NCBI RefSeq assembly: GCF_030704535.1
Contig: NC_081822.1
Location: 692,001-756,000, forward strand
DNA length: 64,000 nucleotides
Origin: Vitis vinifera
Taxonomy: Eukaryota; Streptophyta; Magnoliopsida; Vitales; Vitaceae
Direction: 5' to 3'
The first letter of the stretch is position 1. Each line of letters starts with the position of its first letter. Shown here one piece after another: positions 1-19,690 of this stretch. A program made the position numbers and the translations under genes. Below the pieces are notes generated by a model, which saw nothing but the letters and a program-made list of their open reading frames with translations, made no database searches and was not told where the DNA came from.

Positions 1-2416
1 AATCAAGGCCCAAGGATTCTAAAGTACAAGGTATCAGTCCCAAAAAGAAGAAAGCTCGGAAATCAGTAATCAATAAGAACAATGCCAGTAATGAGAAAAG
101 GCATGGAAATATCTCACATGAGAGTAAGGTTGCAGACAATAATGGACTTTCACAAGTCGAGAGAAATGAAATAAAATTGGAGTTGAACTCTAATAGTCTT
201 GCTGATGTTCATGTAGGCGAACGCAAGATTGGTAAGATGCTTGTATCTAAGAAAGAAATTGCTAAGGGAAGCAACGGTACCATTGTACTTGAGGGAATTT
301 ATGATGGCCGTCCAGTAGCTGTTAAACGCCTTGTGCGGACACATCATGATGTGGCTTTGAAAGAAATTCAGAATCTTATTGCATCAGATCAGCATCCAAA
401 TATTGTTCGATGGCATGGAGTGGAGTATGATCAAGATTTTGTTTATCTCTCTCTGGAACGCTGCAATTGTAGCTTAAGTGATTTGATTTATTTATGCTCC
501 GATTCTCAAGATCAACTAGTTAACCAGGACTGGGATTCCAACATCTTGAATGAGTATATTGTTCGATTACATTCAATAATGGATCCAAACAAGGATTTTG
601 AATTATGGAAGACTAATGGATATCCCTCTCCTCAGTTGTTAAAATTGATGAGGTATGTTCAAAGTCCTAGATCTCCTTCTTCCTTTGGATACTGGTTAAG
701 TTTTCTCATACCATTCGTTTGGTTATTCTTTATCTTTATAACTAGTACATAGATGTGTATATGAAAGCCTTTTGTCTGATATGACCGAAAGTATGAGACT
801 CCTCAATCCCAACTAAAAGGGATTTTCCCTTTGGACTCTTATAAACAATATGCTCATTTTTCTCCATGCAACAGTGCCACTGAATTACATTAGAATTACA
901 CTTGATTAAAGAGTTGAATGAATTACGTGATAAAACTATTGGAATTTGATATTTCCACAATCCTAAATTGTGCAGGGATGTGGTCTCTGGGCTAGCCCAT
1001 TTGCATGAACTTGGAATTATACATCGCGACCTAAAGCCTCAAAATATTTTGATAATCATCAAGGGGAAATCCTTATCTGCAAAACTTTCAGATATGGGTA
1101 TCAGCAAGCGTCTTCTTGGGGATATGTCTTCCTTAACTCACCATGGTACTGGTGAGTATCTTATATCAGTCGTGTTGTTAATGTTCTTCAATACTTGGAA
1201 GCACACTGGTAGGGTTGTTCAAATTACAACTAAATAAGCCCAGGGAGGAAAACTTTTGAGTTAGGAACAATCTGAATGTTGATTCAGTCAGTTTGCTTAT
1301 TCCTATTTGTAATTCTATAAACCTTAATCAGAATTTTATTTTTAAACTTGAGTATCGGGCTGGCCTCTCTAAAACATCCTTGTGTTTGATACATTCCTGC
1401 ATGTGGACTAATTAAAACATATTTGTTCTTTCCTCTATATCATTGTTAAAAATGCAGGTTATGGGAGTTCAGGTTGGCAAGCACCTGAACAACTTCGCCA
1501 TGGACGCCAAACACGTGCAGTGGATTTATTTAGCTTGGGCTGTGTTCTTTTTTTTTGTCTTACGGGGGGTAAACACCCATATGGTGACAATCTTGAACGT
1601 GATGTGAATATTGTGAATAACAGGAAAGACCTATTCTTAATAGAGAATATTCCTGAAGCTGTGGATCTTTTCTCTCTTCTCCTAGAGCCTGACCCAGATT
1701 TAAGGTAATCCATTTGTCCTTATATCATAATATAAGTTTGAAGTTGGGCTAAAGAATTGCTTTCATGAATCATAATATAATATAAGTTTGTATGTAAAGT
1801 CCATCTAAGAGGCAGCTCTTCTGTTGGCTGACTCTATTTACAAGCATATATCTCTATTTAGAATTGGAGGGCATCAGTTATAAATGTTAAAGTTCTATTC
1901 AACTCGTTGCAATTTAGGTATTAAAATTTTCTTTATATGATGATATGGCTTCAATGTGTTATTAGGCCAAAGGCCATGGACGTGTTGCATCATCCTTTCT
2001 TTTGGAGTTCTGAAATGCGACTTTCATTTCTTCGAGATGTCAGTGATCGTGTGGAATTGGAAGACAGGGAGAATGAATCCCAACTCCTAAAACAATTAGA
2101 AAGCATTGGAACATTGGCTTTGAATGGGAAATGGGATGAAAAGATGGAAGGTGCATTCATCAATAACATTGGCCGCTACAGGCGCTACAAATTTGATAGT
2201 GTCCGTGATTTACTGAGAGTCATACGAAACAAGTTAAATCACTACAGGGAGCTTCCTTCAGATATCCAGGAAATTTTGGGCCCGGTTCCTGAAGGATTCA
2301 ATTTATATTTCTCGAGTCGATTTCCAAGATTCTTAATCGAGGTTTATAAGGTGATACACACACACTGTAGGGAGGAAGAATTCTTTCAAAAGTATATTCA
2401 AAGAAATCTTATCTAA
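1..2416 (+). CDS. IRE1: IRE1-type kinase/endoribonuclease, 3' portion
   Basis: Endoplasmic reticulum unfolded-protein sensor; the cytosolic kinase half activates an RNase that splices bZIP60-type mRNA in plants. Only the cytosolic part is in the window; lumenal and membrane parts lie to the left. Exons read as <1-652, 976-1151, 1458-1704 and 1966-2416, all GT-AG with matching phases. A basic linker (KKKKARK near the left edge) precedes the kinase, which shows GSNGTIV loop, VAVKR lysine, HRDLKPQN catalytic loop, DMG in place of DFG (usual in plant IRE1) and WQAPEQL. The last exon holds the KEN RNase domain, with SVRDLLRVIRNKLNHYRELP carrying the conserved Arg, Asn and His, then YFSSRFP. The stop is followed by a probable 3' UTR. 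Nothing looks broken. Whether it is an IRE1a or IRE1b orthologue cannot be told. Confidence 0.95.
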
Positions 2417-5400
2417 CCCAACCTCCTCTTTCTCCCTTCTTGCTTTCCCGGCTTCCCTTTTAGCTGCAAGAAAATCTGTGAAATATACTGTAAATATTCA
2501 TTATATTATACCATCAACAGATACATGTATCATTTCATTACCTCAGACGTATTTAGCACACGTTTCCTTTTCTGATGATTTCATGACTAATAATACTCTA
2601 GTGTTAAACAGTCCCCAACCACTTGGAAGCTAGAAGTGCATAGAATCCTGCAGGTATGCAGATTTCCTGTTCTTTTCAAATTCTGCCTTCTCTTATGCTC
2701 CTAGTTTCGAGATTTTGAAACAACTTTGTTTCAGGTACATTATTTTTCCAGTTATACTTAACATGGTAGAGACGCACCCAATCATCCAGTGGAAAGATGA
2801 AACAATGGATTTTGTGGAGCTGAAGCCAGTTTGAAGGCAATCCATGGTGAAATGCTTTTAATAAATCTTCATCCACTTGACCAAAGCTTCCTAGTGCAAC
2901 ATATCAAGTTAGTTGATCATGCCATACAAAGGTCTTGGTATCGGTCACTAACTCTGGAAGATATTGAAGTACATTGGTCTCAGAAATTGGGATTGATATT
3001 GGGCAATATGTAAAACATATTAATTTAATAGCTCATAAAATTTCAAAAATAAGATATAATTAATCAATATTAAAATAATTATATTTTTATTAATTAATTA
3101 TTAAAATATATTAAATGATATTTTTTTTTATATGAGCATTATCATTTTTTAAATTGTTTTTTTTCAAATTTTAAGTATAATAAATTTAATTATAAATCAA
3201 TTAATTTATCAAATGTTTATATTTATAAACATATAATTATTCATGCTCTTACCTTTATGCCATGGGCATATAAATATACCTATTTACCTTCCGTATATAT
3301 TTTTGAAATCCAATCTGTAGCCCATACATCTAATCAGTAATTCATAATGCTGGATAATATTATAATATAATACCATATATATTATTGGTATGTAAAAAAA
3401 TACCCAATACCCATTCTTTCCCAAATCTGAATCTTCTACTCCAGGTGAGTGTGACTCTTTGTTCTTAAGCTTTCAAGGTCTGTGAAGTACCACCAGACGT
3501 TGTCGCCAGCCAAAAACCCACATTGTCGTTCAAGATGTAGCCTATAACAAAAAGATTTGAAGACGATTGGAGGAAGAGAGAACATTGTCATGTCGCTTTT
3601 CAACTTTCAGTCGCCATAATAGCAGCAGCAGGCAATTAAGAAGGGCGATTTTGTGGATGAAGAAAAAGAAGAGGGATTTATAACGTAATTTGGGGTATTG
3701 GAGTCAAATCTAAAACTCAATTTGAATCCAACCATTTTTTTTTTTCTTTGAAAAACTCAATTGAGTTAGACAATTCAAGGCAAATTAATACCGACTTAGT
3801 GTTTAATGTTGTAAATTGAAATCGCCTTGGACCTAGTTGAGGTAGATACGATTCGATCGAATACTTTGAATCTTGTTATTGATGTAGAATTTGATTTTTG
3901 TTCTAGGAGGTTTATTGCACTGCCAAAAATGAAGTTGAAACTCAAGTGTTTGTTTAGAACTTTTATACACTTCCTATTTTCCATTTTTAGCAAAAGAAAA
4001 TAGTAGTACCTATAGAAAAATAGTAACCTCTTATATGAAAACTAAGTGCTATATGTCTTTAAAAATTACATTCAAAATTTTTAAAATTTGAGATAGTAAA
4101 AATTCTTCTATACCTCAATTTTTTCTCAACAAGTTTTTACATTTTATATATATATATATAAGTTACTATCATTTTTATTTTTTATCCAAACAATATACCA
4201 AGACTGATTTATGTTGTATCTGCTATAGGAGACTTGTAATTGATGATAAAATGGTAATGTCCCCAACAATTCCTGAATTTGAGCCCTTTTTAAATCTTTT
4301 ACCTTTTTCTTCTTTCATTTTCCACTTTATATTATGGAAAAAAAATTTCAGCACTCTTATCCAAAGGCTCGTTCTAAAAATGATATCATTTAGAGGGAGA
4401 AAGATCATATATACCATGTCTAAACTGTAAATGTGATGTGTGCTATGTGATCAAAATATTTGCATGATAAGGGATGAAAAAGAGGTGTAGGTTTATTTGT
4501 TTCAAATTTCATAACAATGTTTTATTAATAAAGTGCTCATGCATTGTGGTGCAAATAACATGTTCATCATGGCTTTTCGAAAATATTTTAAAATCGAATT
4601 TAAAACGTGTTTCACAATGATTTTAGAAATTATTTTTAACATCTTTTATAGTTAAAAAAATAAAAAAAATTAAGTATTAAAAGGAATAAAAACACTTCTT
4701 ACCATCATTATAGAATAATTAATAAGATAACTTATTTTTATCTTATCACCAATCAAACATATGATACGATATAATATTTTATTTTTTTTTCATATGTCAT
4801 GTTATATTCAATCAATCAAATATGATATGAAGGTTTGAATGAGTAGGATGAATTTGAATTCTTAATATAAAAATATCTTTGTAGTAAATTTTGTAAAATT
4901 GGTAAAATATATTTTGATATATATTATTTTGTATATATATATATAAAAGAAATATTTAGACTTTGAACCCAAATGTTTCCAAATATTATTGGTGGGAGTT
5001 GTAATTTCTTCGACTACCACTTGATGTGATTTGGTTTTTGGAATTCCATCTTTAACCCTTCTTTTCACCCTTTGGTTTTACAGATGACGTTGTATTCTTC
5101 ATTTGAGGGAAGGGTAATTTGGTACGCCGAACAAAGCCCTTGAAGAGGGGCTCCGAAGCCAAGATTTTCTCGCCGACAGAATCTCATTCTACTCCTCACC
5201 GTGGACAAATCATCCGTTTTTTTCTTTTTCGCTTTTGAATTGAGCAAGTGGGCCTTTTTTGAATATAGAAACTACATGACTGCCATTGTCCCATTTTTAA
5301 ATCATTGCTCCCCTTCACCTTTCAAATCATTTTCTCCAATTTCTCACGGGCTTTATGAAGAGTGCGTTTTGTTTTGTTGTAGAGTGATTTTAAGGAGTAT

Positions 5401-6323
5401 TTTTAAATTTTATAATATAAAATTTTCATGTATTATAAAATTTAGAAATAACTTTTATAATTATTATTAAATGTATTTTAAATATAGTTTTCAAATAGAT
5501 TATTATTTTATTAAATACATGTCAGATCCCTCACTCCAATTCACAAAAAATAAATAGAAATAAAAAATAAAAAACCACGTAGAAAAGTTAATTTTCTTTC
5601 TAATCAAGTTATCAGCGTTCAAAATAGAGGTTCAAAACACCATACTGTTCCATTTTGGCGCCTGGGTAACGGCCGAAAAAGCTGCAGCTGGGAAACCCCT
5701 TTCGAGAACTAAAAGGTGTGAGGCCAGATTATTCTGATGGCCCATCGATTGTTTCGCAACTTCATTATCATGATTCATCACCCTTTCGTTGAATATAAAG
5801 GTTGGTGTTTAGTATTAATATTATTTAATTAAATCAATTTAATATTTTTTAAAATATTAAATTCACATAGACTTAAGATTATCAGAGAGGAATAAGGGAG
5901 CAATGGGCAAACAATTAGTGTAAAGTATATTTAATATTTAGAAAAAATTAAAAACTTTGACTTACTATTTTGATTTGAATTGTATGTTAAGTCATTAAGT
6001 CACACTAAATATTGATTTATTAAAAAATAATTAATTTTTAAGAAGCTAAAATAATATATTTATTTGGTTTATTTTATTTTAAAAAATTGTAAAAGATTAA
6101 TATAATTGCACTTTATTTTTGAATTTTTTTTCATAGACAAACAATAAATATATTAACAAAATCCAACCAAATATTTATAAAAATTCTATATTTAATAAAT
6201 TTTTATTATAATATGGTTATGTCAAAATGTAATTTCAACAAAAAACAAGGGCCTTTCCAGAAGAAATCAGTACATATATCCACGCCGCTAACCAAGCCTC
6301 ACTGAGACTCGATACCCATCAGC
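2417..6323. other. intergenic, AT-rich, no supported gene
   Basis: The first 500-600 bases are likely the 3' UTR of the IRE1 gene. Bases 2590-3013 are less AT-rich than what follows and carry a 60-codon open frame (2831-3013) with no recognisable domain. From 3020 on the sequence is mostly AT-rich, with a TA run near 4147-4161. Two more GC-balanced patches (about 3420-3640 and 5080-5240) and a short one at 5640-5770 match no gene I know. The last 300 bases must hold the promoter of the glucanase gene, but no convincing TATA position was fixed. Confidence 0.6.
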
Positions 6324-8021
6324 ATGGCTCCCACTTCACTACTTCTCCTGCCACTTCTCCTCCTTCTCTGCCTATTTCCGGCGGTTTCCTCCGTCGGCGT
6401 AAACTACGGCACTCTCGGAAACAACCTCCCTCCGCCCAAGAAGGTGGCTCAGCTACTCCAATCCACTCTCATCGACAAGGTCAAGATCTACGACACAAAC
6501 CCAGAAATCCTAGAGGCCTTTTCCAACACAGGCATAGACCTCATCGTCGCCGTCGAAAATTACCACGTCTCCAACATCAGCTCCGATGTGGCCGCCGCCG
6601 ACGAGTGGTTCGCCACCCGCGTCGCGCCCTTCATTCCCGCCACTTCCATCGTCGCCATTGCAGTGGGTAATGAGTATTTGACCACTGATACTGACCACTT
6701 GGCCCTTAATGCCCTGGTTCAAGCAATGCAGAACCTTCATGGAGTCCTACTAGCTCGTGGACTCGACCGGAAAATCAAGGTCACCACCCCACATAGTATG
6801 GCTGTGCTCGCTTCTTCGTTTCCTCCTTCAGCTTCCACCTTCGCCCTGGAACTCATCCCAACCATGACCTCCATTGTTGGGTTCATAGCTGATACTGGTG
6901 CGCCATTCATGATCAACGCCTACCCATATTTTGCCTACAGAGACAATCCGGGAAAAATCGATCTGGAATACGCATTGCTCGGGAACACAACTGGGGTACG
7001 CGACCCAAAGGGGTTTGTGTATAACAACATGCTCGATGCCCAAATCGACGCCGTCCGATCAGCCATCAACGCTCTGGGTTTCGGAAATCGGACCATAGAG
7101 ATCACCGTATCGGAATCCGGGTGGCCGTCGAAGGGTGAGGCTGGGGACTCCGCGGCCACACCGGAAAACGCAAAAAAATACAATACCAGACTGATCGAAC
7201 GTGGGCAGTCAGATAAAGGCACACCCATGAGGCCGAAGGACAAGGTGGAGGTGTTTGTGTTCGCTTTGTTCAATGAGAACAAAAAGGGAGGTGGAGTGAG
7301 TGAGAGAAACTTTGGGATTTTGAACGGCGACGGGTCTAAGGTATATGAGATAGATTTGAGCTGTAAATTCTGCAGCGGCAATGGAGGTGCGGTGGGGTTC
7401 GGTGAGAAAGTAGCGAACGCAGCGAGGGGTCCTTCGGTTTGGTGCGTAGCAAAGCCCCATGCAGATGAGAAGGTGCTGCAGGCGGTGCTGGACTTCTGCT
7501 GTGGGCCTGGTGGGGTGGACTGCAGAGAGATATATGGAAGTGGGGATTGTTTTGAGCCGAATAAGCTTCATGCACATTCATCATACGCCATGAATGCGTA
7601 TTATCAGATGCATGGGAGGAACTACTGGAACTGTGATTTCAAAGGCGCTGGCCTCGTTACCTTCGGTGATCCAAGTAAGCTCATTAAATATCAGATTTTT
7701 GTGTTTTCCATTTTTAATTTTATCTCCATGTTTTACAGATTTTTTTTAAGCTGAATTTGATTTTTTGATTTGCTCGAAAATGTTTATCTTAAAGTCATAA
7801 TTTTTCAAATAAAGTAGCTTTTAGGAATATTCCATATAGAATTTTTTGTTTTTACAAAAATATAATCTGCTTGTCTTTATTTTTATTCTTATTCCTAAAC
7901 ATCAAAATCAAAGCTGTCTTTTTCTTTTCCTTTTCTTTTTTAACAATATGAAAATATGAAAACAAAAATGTATTTTTGGCCTTAATCAGGTTATGGGAGA
8001 TGCCGATATCCTCAACAGTGA
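6324..8021 (+). CDS. glucan endo-1,3-beta-glucosidase, GH17 with C-terminal X8 domain
   Basis: Secreted cell-wall enzyme expected to cut beta-1,3-glucan (callose). Exons 6324-7674 and 7990-8021 give 460 aa; the second exon encodes only the last ten residues, ending CRYPQQ, an arrangement common in this family. Residues 1-23 are a leucine-rich signal peptide. The GH17 barrel runs from VGVNYGTLGNNLP to about residue 350, with the acid Glu117 in VGNE and the nucleophile Glu264 in SESGWPS. A carbohydrate-binding X8/CBM43 domain starts at WCVAKP (residue 373) and has the expected cysteines. There is no hydrophobic GPI tail after X8, so the mature protein is probably secreted rather than anchored. 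The start is the first ATG giving a signal peptide. The coding sequence is much richer in G+C than its flanks. The exact Arabidopsis counterpart was not assigned. Confidence 0.95.
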
Positions 8022-9113
8022 TCAAGCAGTAGAAAGGTGGTGGATGTGGTTGACAGCTCATTTGTAATGCTTGTTAGTATCATTAGCTTGGACCAAAAGT
8101 GAAAATGTGAGCAGTGAAAATTTGATGTATTGATTGTAAGGTGATATGACATGAATCTTATAATTTGAATGGGTGTGTCCTATGCGAAGGATGTTGAAAT
8201 TTTTGTTGGTTTGTCTGAAATAAGGGGATACAGGGTCTCTTTCTGGGGAGAAGAGAAAGGCTAAAAGACAAAGATGGGCTCACCTGCACATGCTAACAGC
8301 TTTTAACGTCTCCCCAATCAAAGGCTTTTTCCCTTCGTTTGAAAAAAGTTGTTGCTCTTTTTCCCACTTTCCACACTAATAACAGGATCAGGGAACTGAG
8401 AATTCAATTCAATCTGTTCCAACATAAATTTTAAAATTTTAAAATTCATTTCAATTTTTGGTATCATGCTCTCTAGTTTGGTCATTTTATAATTTGATTT
8501 TATTACTTTCTTTTTATTTAAATCTCATTCATTTAATAAATAAGTTGAATTATATTGAATGGAATTACATTAAATTAGCATAAAACCAACACAAATATTA
8601 CATTAAAAATGGTACATTTAATAATTAATTCGGGTCGGGTCGGGTCGGGAGTAACCTCCCAAATCCACACCGTTGTTATACTCATGCACATGTCAAGTAA
8701 GAATCATATCAACAGGATACGATGAGTGAAAAAGACTTCAACGAATAAATGGGTTACATATGTTGACACGATTATGACATAAACACAACCAACTTCAACT
8801 CAAATCTATTAAATTTCATGTCGTTTTTGGGTTGTGTTTGCAGGCCGAAAAATAAACCTCCAATTTAGTATTCATTCAAATCCAAAGTTAGAATGGCAGC
8901 AAAATCAGTATTATATACTTCAATATTGTTGTTTACATAGCCATGATCAAAATTCCTTGATATGCATACAACAGCTATTGCCCTCTAATGAAAAATGCTT
9001 CCAGCAGATATTGGTATAACAGCAAATGGCCTCAATAATACATAAACGGACAGTTGAGTGACCTACAACATGGGATATAGATGATGACTCAAATGTGACG
9101 TGATAAAATGAAT
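8022..9113. other. 3' flanks of two converging genes
   Basis: Holds the 3' UTR of the glucanase gene (about 8022-8300) and, from the other side, the 3' UTR of the minus-strand glutamate-receptor gene (roughly 8850-9113). Between them is AT-rich sequence and a short run of CGGGT repeats at 8631-8649. An open frame at 8834-9019 lies in the UTR of the receptor gene and has no recognisable content. Confidence 0.6.
8631..8649. repeat. CGGGT pentamer run
   Basis: Almost four tandem copies of CGGGT in otherwise AT-rich DNA. GGGTCGGGT tracts followed by TTGACACG-like sequence (TTGACACGATTATGACA occurs at about 8762) recur in plant dispersed repeats, so this may mark the end of an old element of about 200 bp. 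No terminal repeats were confirmed. Confidence 0.5.
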
Positions 9114-15679
<6,566 letters not shown>

Positions 15680-18600
15680 TTTTAAATGAATGGCACAATT
15701 ATCTTTGCTTTGATTAAGACGAATCTGACCCACTGCCTCCACAGACCAGTCTATGCATAAGTGTTTCATGACAAAGCTGAATTCCCATCTAAGCTCTAAG
15801 AATACAAACACAAACAATTATTATAAGCAGCATTCTTAACAGAACATGAGCAAGCAAACAGAGACTCACCATCTAATGGCTCAAAATAATATTGAACACT
15901 CGAGAGTTAAAATGGCCGCTTGACAACTAACACAAGCCAGAATCAGATTCTGTTTTCATTAAAACCTAAATCCCACTCCAGAAAACATTTTTCAAGATTA
16001 AAATAATACTCCAGCTAACTGAGATATCCAATGAAAACCATTAAACAACTAGATAACCATCAATTTTCAGAAGAAAAAAAAATGCCTTCTACCCAACAGA
16101 GGAACAACAAAAAAATCCTAGAACCCATGAGCTGTACAGCCTTTAAAACCAAGAAGAATTCACTGATGGGACAAGAAGATAAACCAAACCCAACAGAGTT
16201 CAGTACAATATCTGAGAAACAGATGGGTTTGCCTTGCAATCAGCAAAATACCCATATCCTTCTTTTCCAAGAAAAATCAATTAAGACCCAAATGACAAAC
16301 TCAGAAACTAAGAAATGAAGAACCCACCTGAAGTTGAGTCCAACCAACGGGAACCAGCCACTGACCTGCCTGTGTGAAAAGGAAATATATATGCCTTTCT
16401 ATATGCCTTGCGTTTATTCCCAATAAACCGAGAAGTAAATGCCCAGAACCTAGCCCAAAAAGCAGAAAACAATGCACGTGAGCCAGTGATTCTTGGACAA
16501 GAGACGGCCGCTTTCCATGTGCTTTTACCGTATGTGTTCCTCAATCTTCCCAATTTGGGTTGCTTCCGTTTTGTGCCGATTCCATGGAGATAATACAGAG
16601 AATGAAGGACCCTCTTAATATGGTGAACGGAACCTATGTATATATATATATATCTTACATCTCTCGACTGCCCCTATTTTTCTATATATATAGGTATATG
16701 TTCCCTGAATGATCTAAGAAAAATTTCAAAACCAATTCATTAAATGATACACAGTTTGAGCAGCCTTTAGCTAGTCTAGCAATGTGGATGGATTTTTCGT
16801 CATTTACCATTATACTTGATACCTTTCTTCCAGTCTTTTATTTCCCTGTCTTTGATTCTCCTTTAAAGTTTCGATTGTACAAAAAGATGGTGGGATCCCA
16901 CTACCTAACATCATTTGCCCGTTACAAGACTAGAAGTAGAAGCCTACGTTTAAATTATGTTTAAGTTGTTGACTTAAAATTTTTTATTTTAAGTATTAAA
17001 GTTGTTTGATAAAATTTATTTAAAATTATTATATATTTATCCTTATAAATTATAATTATGGTAAAAGAATGTTGAATAACAATTAAAGTCGTGAAATAAC
17101 AAAAAAAATAATTGAAGTAATTAGGATAAATGTAAAATAAAGATACGAACTTAAAAATAAATTAATTATTTTTATTTATTACTTAAAATTATTTTTTATT
17201 TTAAGTTTTATCATTAAATTATTTTATCAAATATATTTAATTTATTTAATAATTTAAATTAAGTTATTAAGTCATTTTAAGTTGTTAAATTAATTTACCA
17301 AATATCCATTAAATTGAATCTAAACCTTAAATCAACTTTATATTATATCGAATCAAATTTTGTATCATGAAAAACTTAATTTTATTTTATTTTAACTGAA
17401 AATAAAAATATATGTTTAATAATATTTTTATTTGGGGTGTTGTATTTTTATCATACCCAAAAAAAAACATACATCAAATATTTATTCAAAAATTAATAAA
17501 AGTAATAAGTTAATTCTTTAGAGTGTTTTTAAAAATTTCAAAAAGTATATCCAATCACCCCCATGATTGAATTGAATTATTTTTCCTGAAACATATCATG
17601 AATGGACTTGACTGAATAGAATAAAGTACTTTTCTTATTGTCTTAAATATTTTATTTTCAAGTCCTCCTTATCCAACTACCATACACCTTTTTATAGACA
17701 CGGGACTGAAAATAAATGAAAAGGAAAGAAAAAATCTAATAACACTCTTTATATATTTTTTTTGGGTTCTAAGTTGTTTTTCCCAGAAAGAGAGAAATTA
17801 TACGTACCCTCGGAAACTAGACAACATGTTTTACATGAAAAAAGCATGGAAAGAAAATGGAACGGCATGTAGAGAACAGGCCTAACTTTAGTCTTTTTCT
17901 CAAATGGAAATTTGAAGAGAAAGAGAGGAATGGAGTGACGGTAATGTGAAACGCACCATTGATAATGATCGGAAGCTTCGCAAATGGGGGAATGTGAATA
18001 TGATGTGCGGAGTGTGGACTGATTTTGTCAAGGCAAGAATAAAGTGAAAGGCATCGCTTTGCTGTTGTTCCCTTCTCGATGTTCTCATTGCCCCCAATAT
18101 CTAATTTTATAGGTAAATTATAATTTAAAAAAAAATGAATAAATGAATTGAGATGAGGGTGGTGGGTCTCCCCAATCTCAAACTTGTACACTTGATTTAT
18201 ATTTATTTTCACCCCATAAAAAAAAAAACAAAAAAAAAAACATGACGAAATGGGTATATGAAATTTTCATACCCACCTCATTTTATTTTTATCAAAATTA
18301 TTTTTATTCTGAATTCATTTATCTTCATCTTCGACCATTCTCATTAAGGATAAAGTCATGTCATATTACCATCTCTTCAAGTTATAATTAAGTTGAAATT
18401 TGAATTAAATTAAATAATAATATTATTTTTTTTATAATTAATTGAAAGTGCAAGCTTTTAGGGCATGAGGGTGTGTCATGTGCCTTTGAATCTTTAGCCC
18501 CTTTAATTTTATTTATTTTAGTTTATTTTTCAAATTTTTGTTTATTTTTTATTTTTTCTATAATATTGGTTTGATTGAGAAAAATGGTAATTGCTTTTTA

Positions 18601-19464
18601 AAAATGAAAAGCGTAAAAATCTCATTTGGTGTATATTTTTGCAAATTTATAATTCATTGATGATAGTTTTTTTTTACATTTATTCGTTATTTTTTATTAT
18701 TTTAAAAATATTATAATAAAAAAATAGTATGCTTACAACTAATATATTACCACAATAAAGTTTTAATTCACTCATAATTACACTATGATCTTATTCATAC
18801 TTATGATTATTTTGCCAATAATTGTATTTTTATCTTTTTGTATATTATAAGTGGTAAAAGGTCTTTCTATTGAAAAAACTAAAATTATGTTTTCTCTATT
18901 CTCTTATACTCGTTGTGAAATGAAAATGGAAAAAGGGATTTGCAAGTGCCTTTCAATATATACAAGACGTGTTTCAAACTTAATTTTTGTTTTCATTTGA
19001 AAATAAAGAATGATCTAAACAAATAAATATGAGATATTTTATATGACTTTTTTCTTTTTAATACTTTCCATAATTCATATGAAGTAATACTCACATAGCT
19101 GATTTTAAGATTTGGAAAGAAGGGAGCACGTGACCACATCATTATTCCTTACCGTGCAAAAAATGTTTTCAAATTCTAAAAAATTAAAACGTGCCTCAAT
19201 AATGGCTAGAAAACATAAATAATAGATAAGAAATAAGGTAGGATACAGATTCTAGTAAATATTTAAGTCACATTACACTACACGCCATTGGTAAAGTAAA
19301 AGGTGATTATAACTGTCATTATCTTTTTAGTGTATCTTTACGTGAATGCTCCATTTATATAATATAAAAAGAAAAAGGAAAAAGCACTTCAAAAATAGTG
19401 TCTGCAACAACTTCGATTCTGGTTTGGCCAAGTCGGAATTAAATTCGAGAGCAGTGCACATCAA

Positions 19465-19482
19465 GGCCCAGGCCCAGGCCCA
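19465..19482 (+). promoter_or_regulatory. three abutting GGCCCA (site II-like) boxes
   Basis: GGCCCA occurs three times head-to-tail with no spacer, followed by a near match (AGACCCA). GGCCCA/TGGGCC is the core of site II elements bound by TCP factors in many plant housekeeping promoters. It lies about 0.7 kb upstream of the likely transcript start of the PP2C gene, so its link to that gene is inferred. Confidence 0.5.
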
Positions 19483-19684
19483 GACCCATGAAGACTTGAA
19501 TTACTATTTACAAGTCAGACCCATGTGTCCCCTGTCCCACGTTCAGATAATGATGAGTAGAATTTTCCTTGCTATAATCACCGCTGCCATGAGATCAGAG
19601 TGAAAAACTACTTCAACAGTAAAGAGCTGTGATTTCACGCACTCGACGTACTTGTCGGAGCTCGCTCGACCGGTGTGCTCATTA

Positions 19685-19690
19685 CACGTG
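19685..19690 (+). promoter_or_regulatory. G-box / ABRE-like CACGTG upstream of the PP2C gene
   Basis: ACACGTGG is a good ABRE/G-box context; TGACGTTA follows 10 bases later. Both types of box are bound by bZIP factors. About 0.5 kb upstream of the probable 5' leader of the PP2C gene. ABA or stress regulation would fit this PP2C subfamily but is inference. Confidence 0.45.

Noticed and set aside
6935-7577. Long minus-strand open frames inside the glucanase gene
   Set aside because: They are antisense shadows of the GC-rich GH17 coding exon and resemble no protein family.
16950-17330. Possible MITE with TTAAGTTGTT at both sides
   Set aside because: The shared ends are direct, not inverted, and no target duplication was visible, so no element was called.
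17817-18212. 131-codon minus-strand open frame
   Set aside because: No domain, biased composition, no splice partners; treated as chance in AT-rich DNA.
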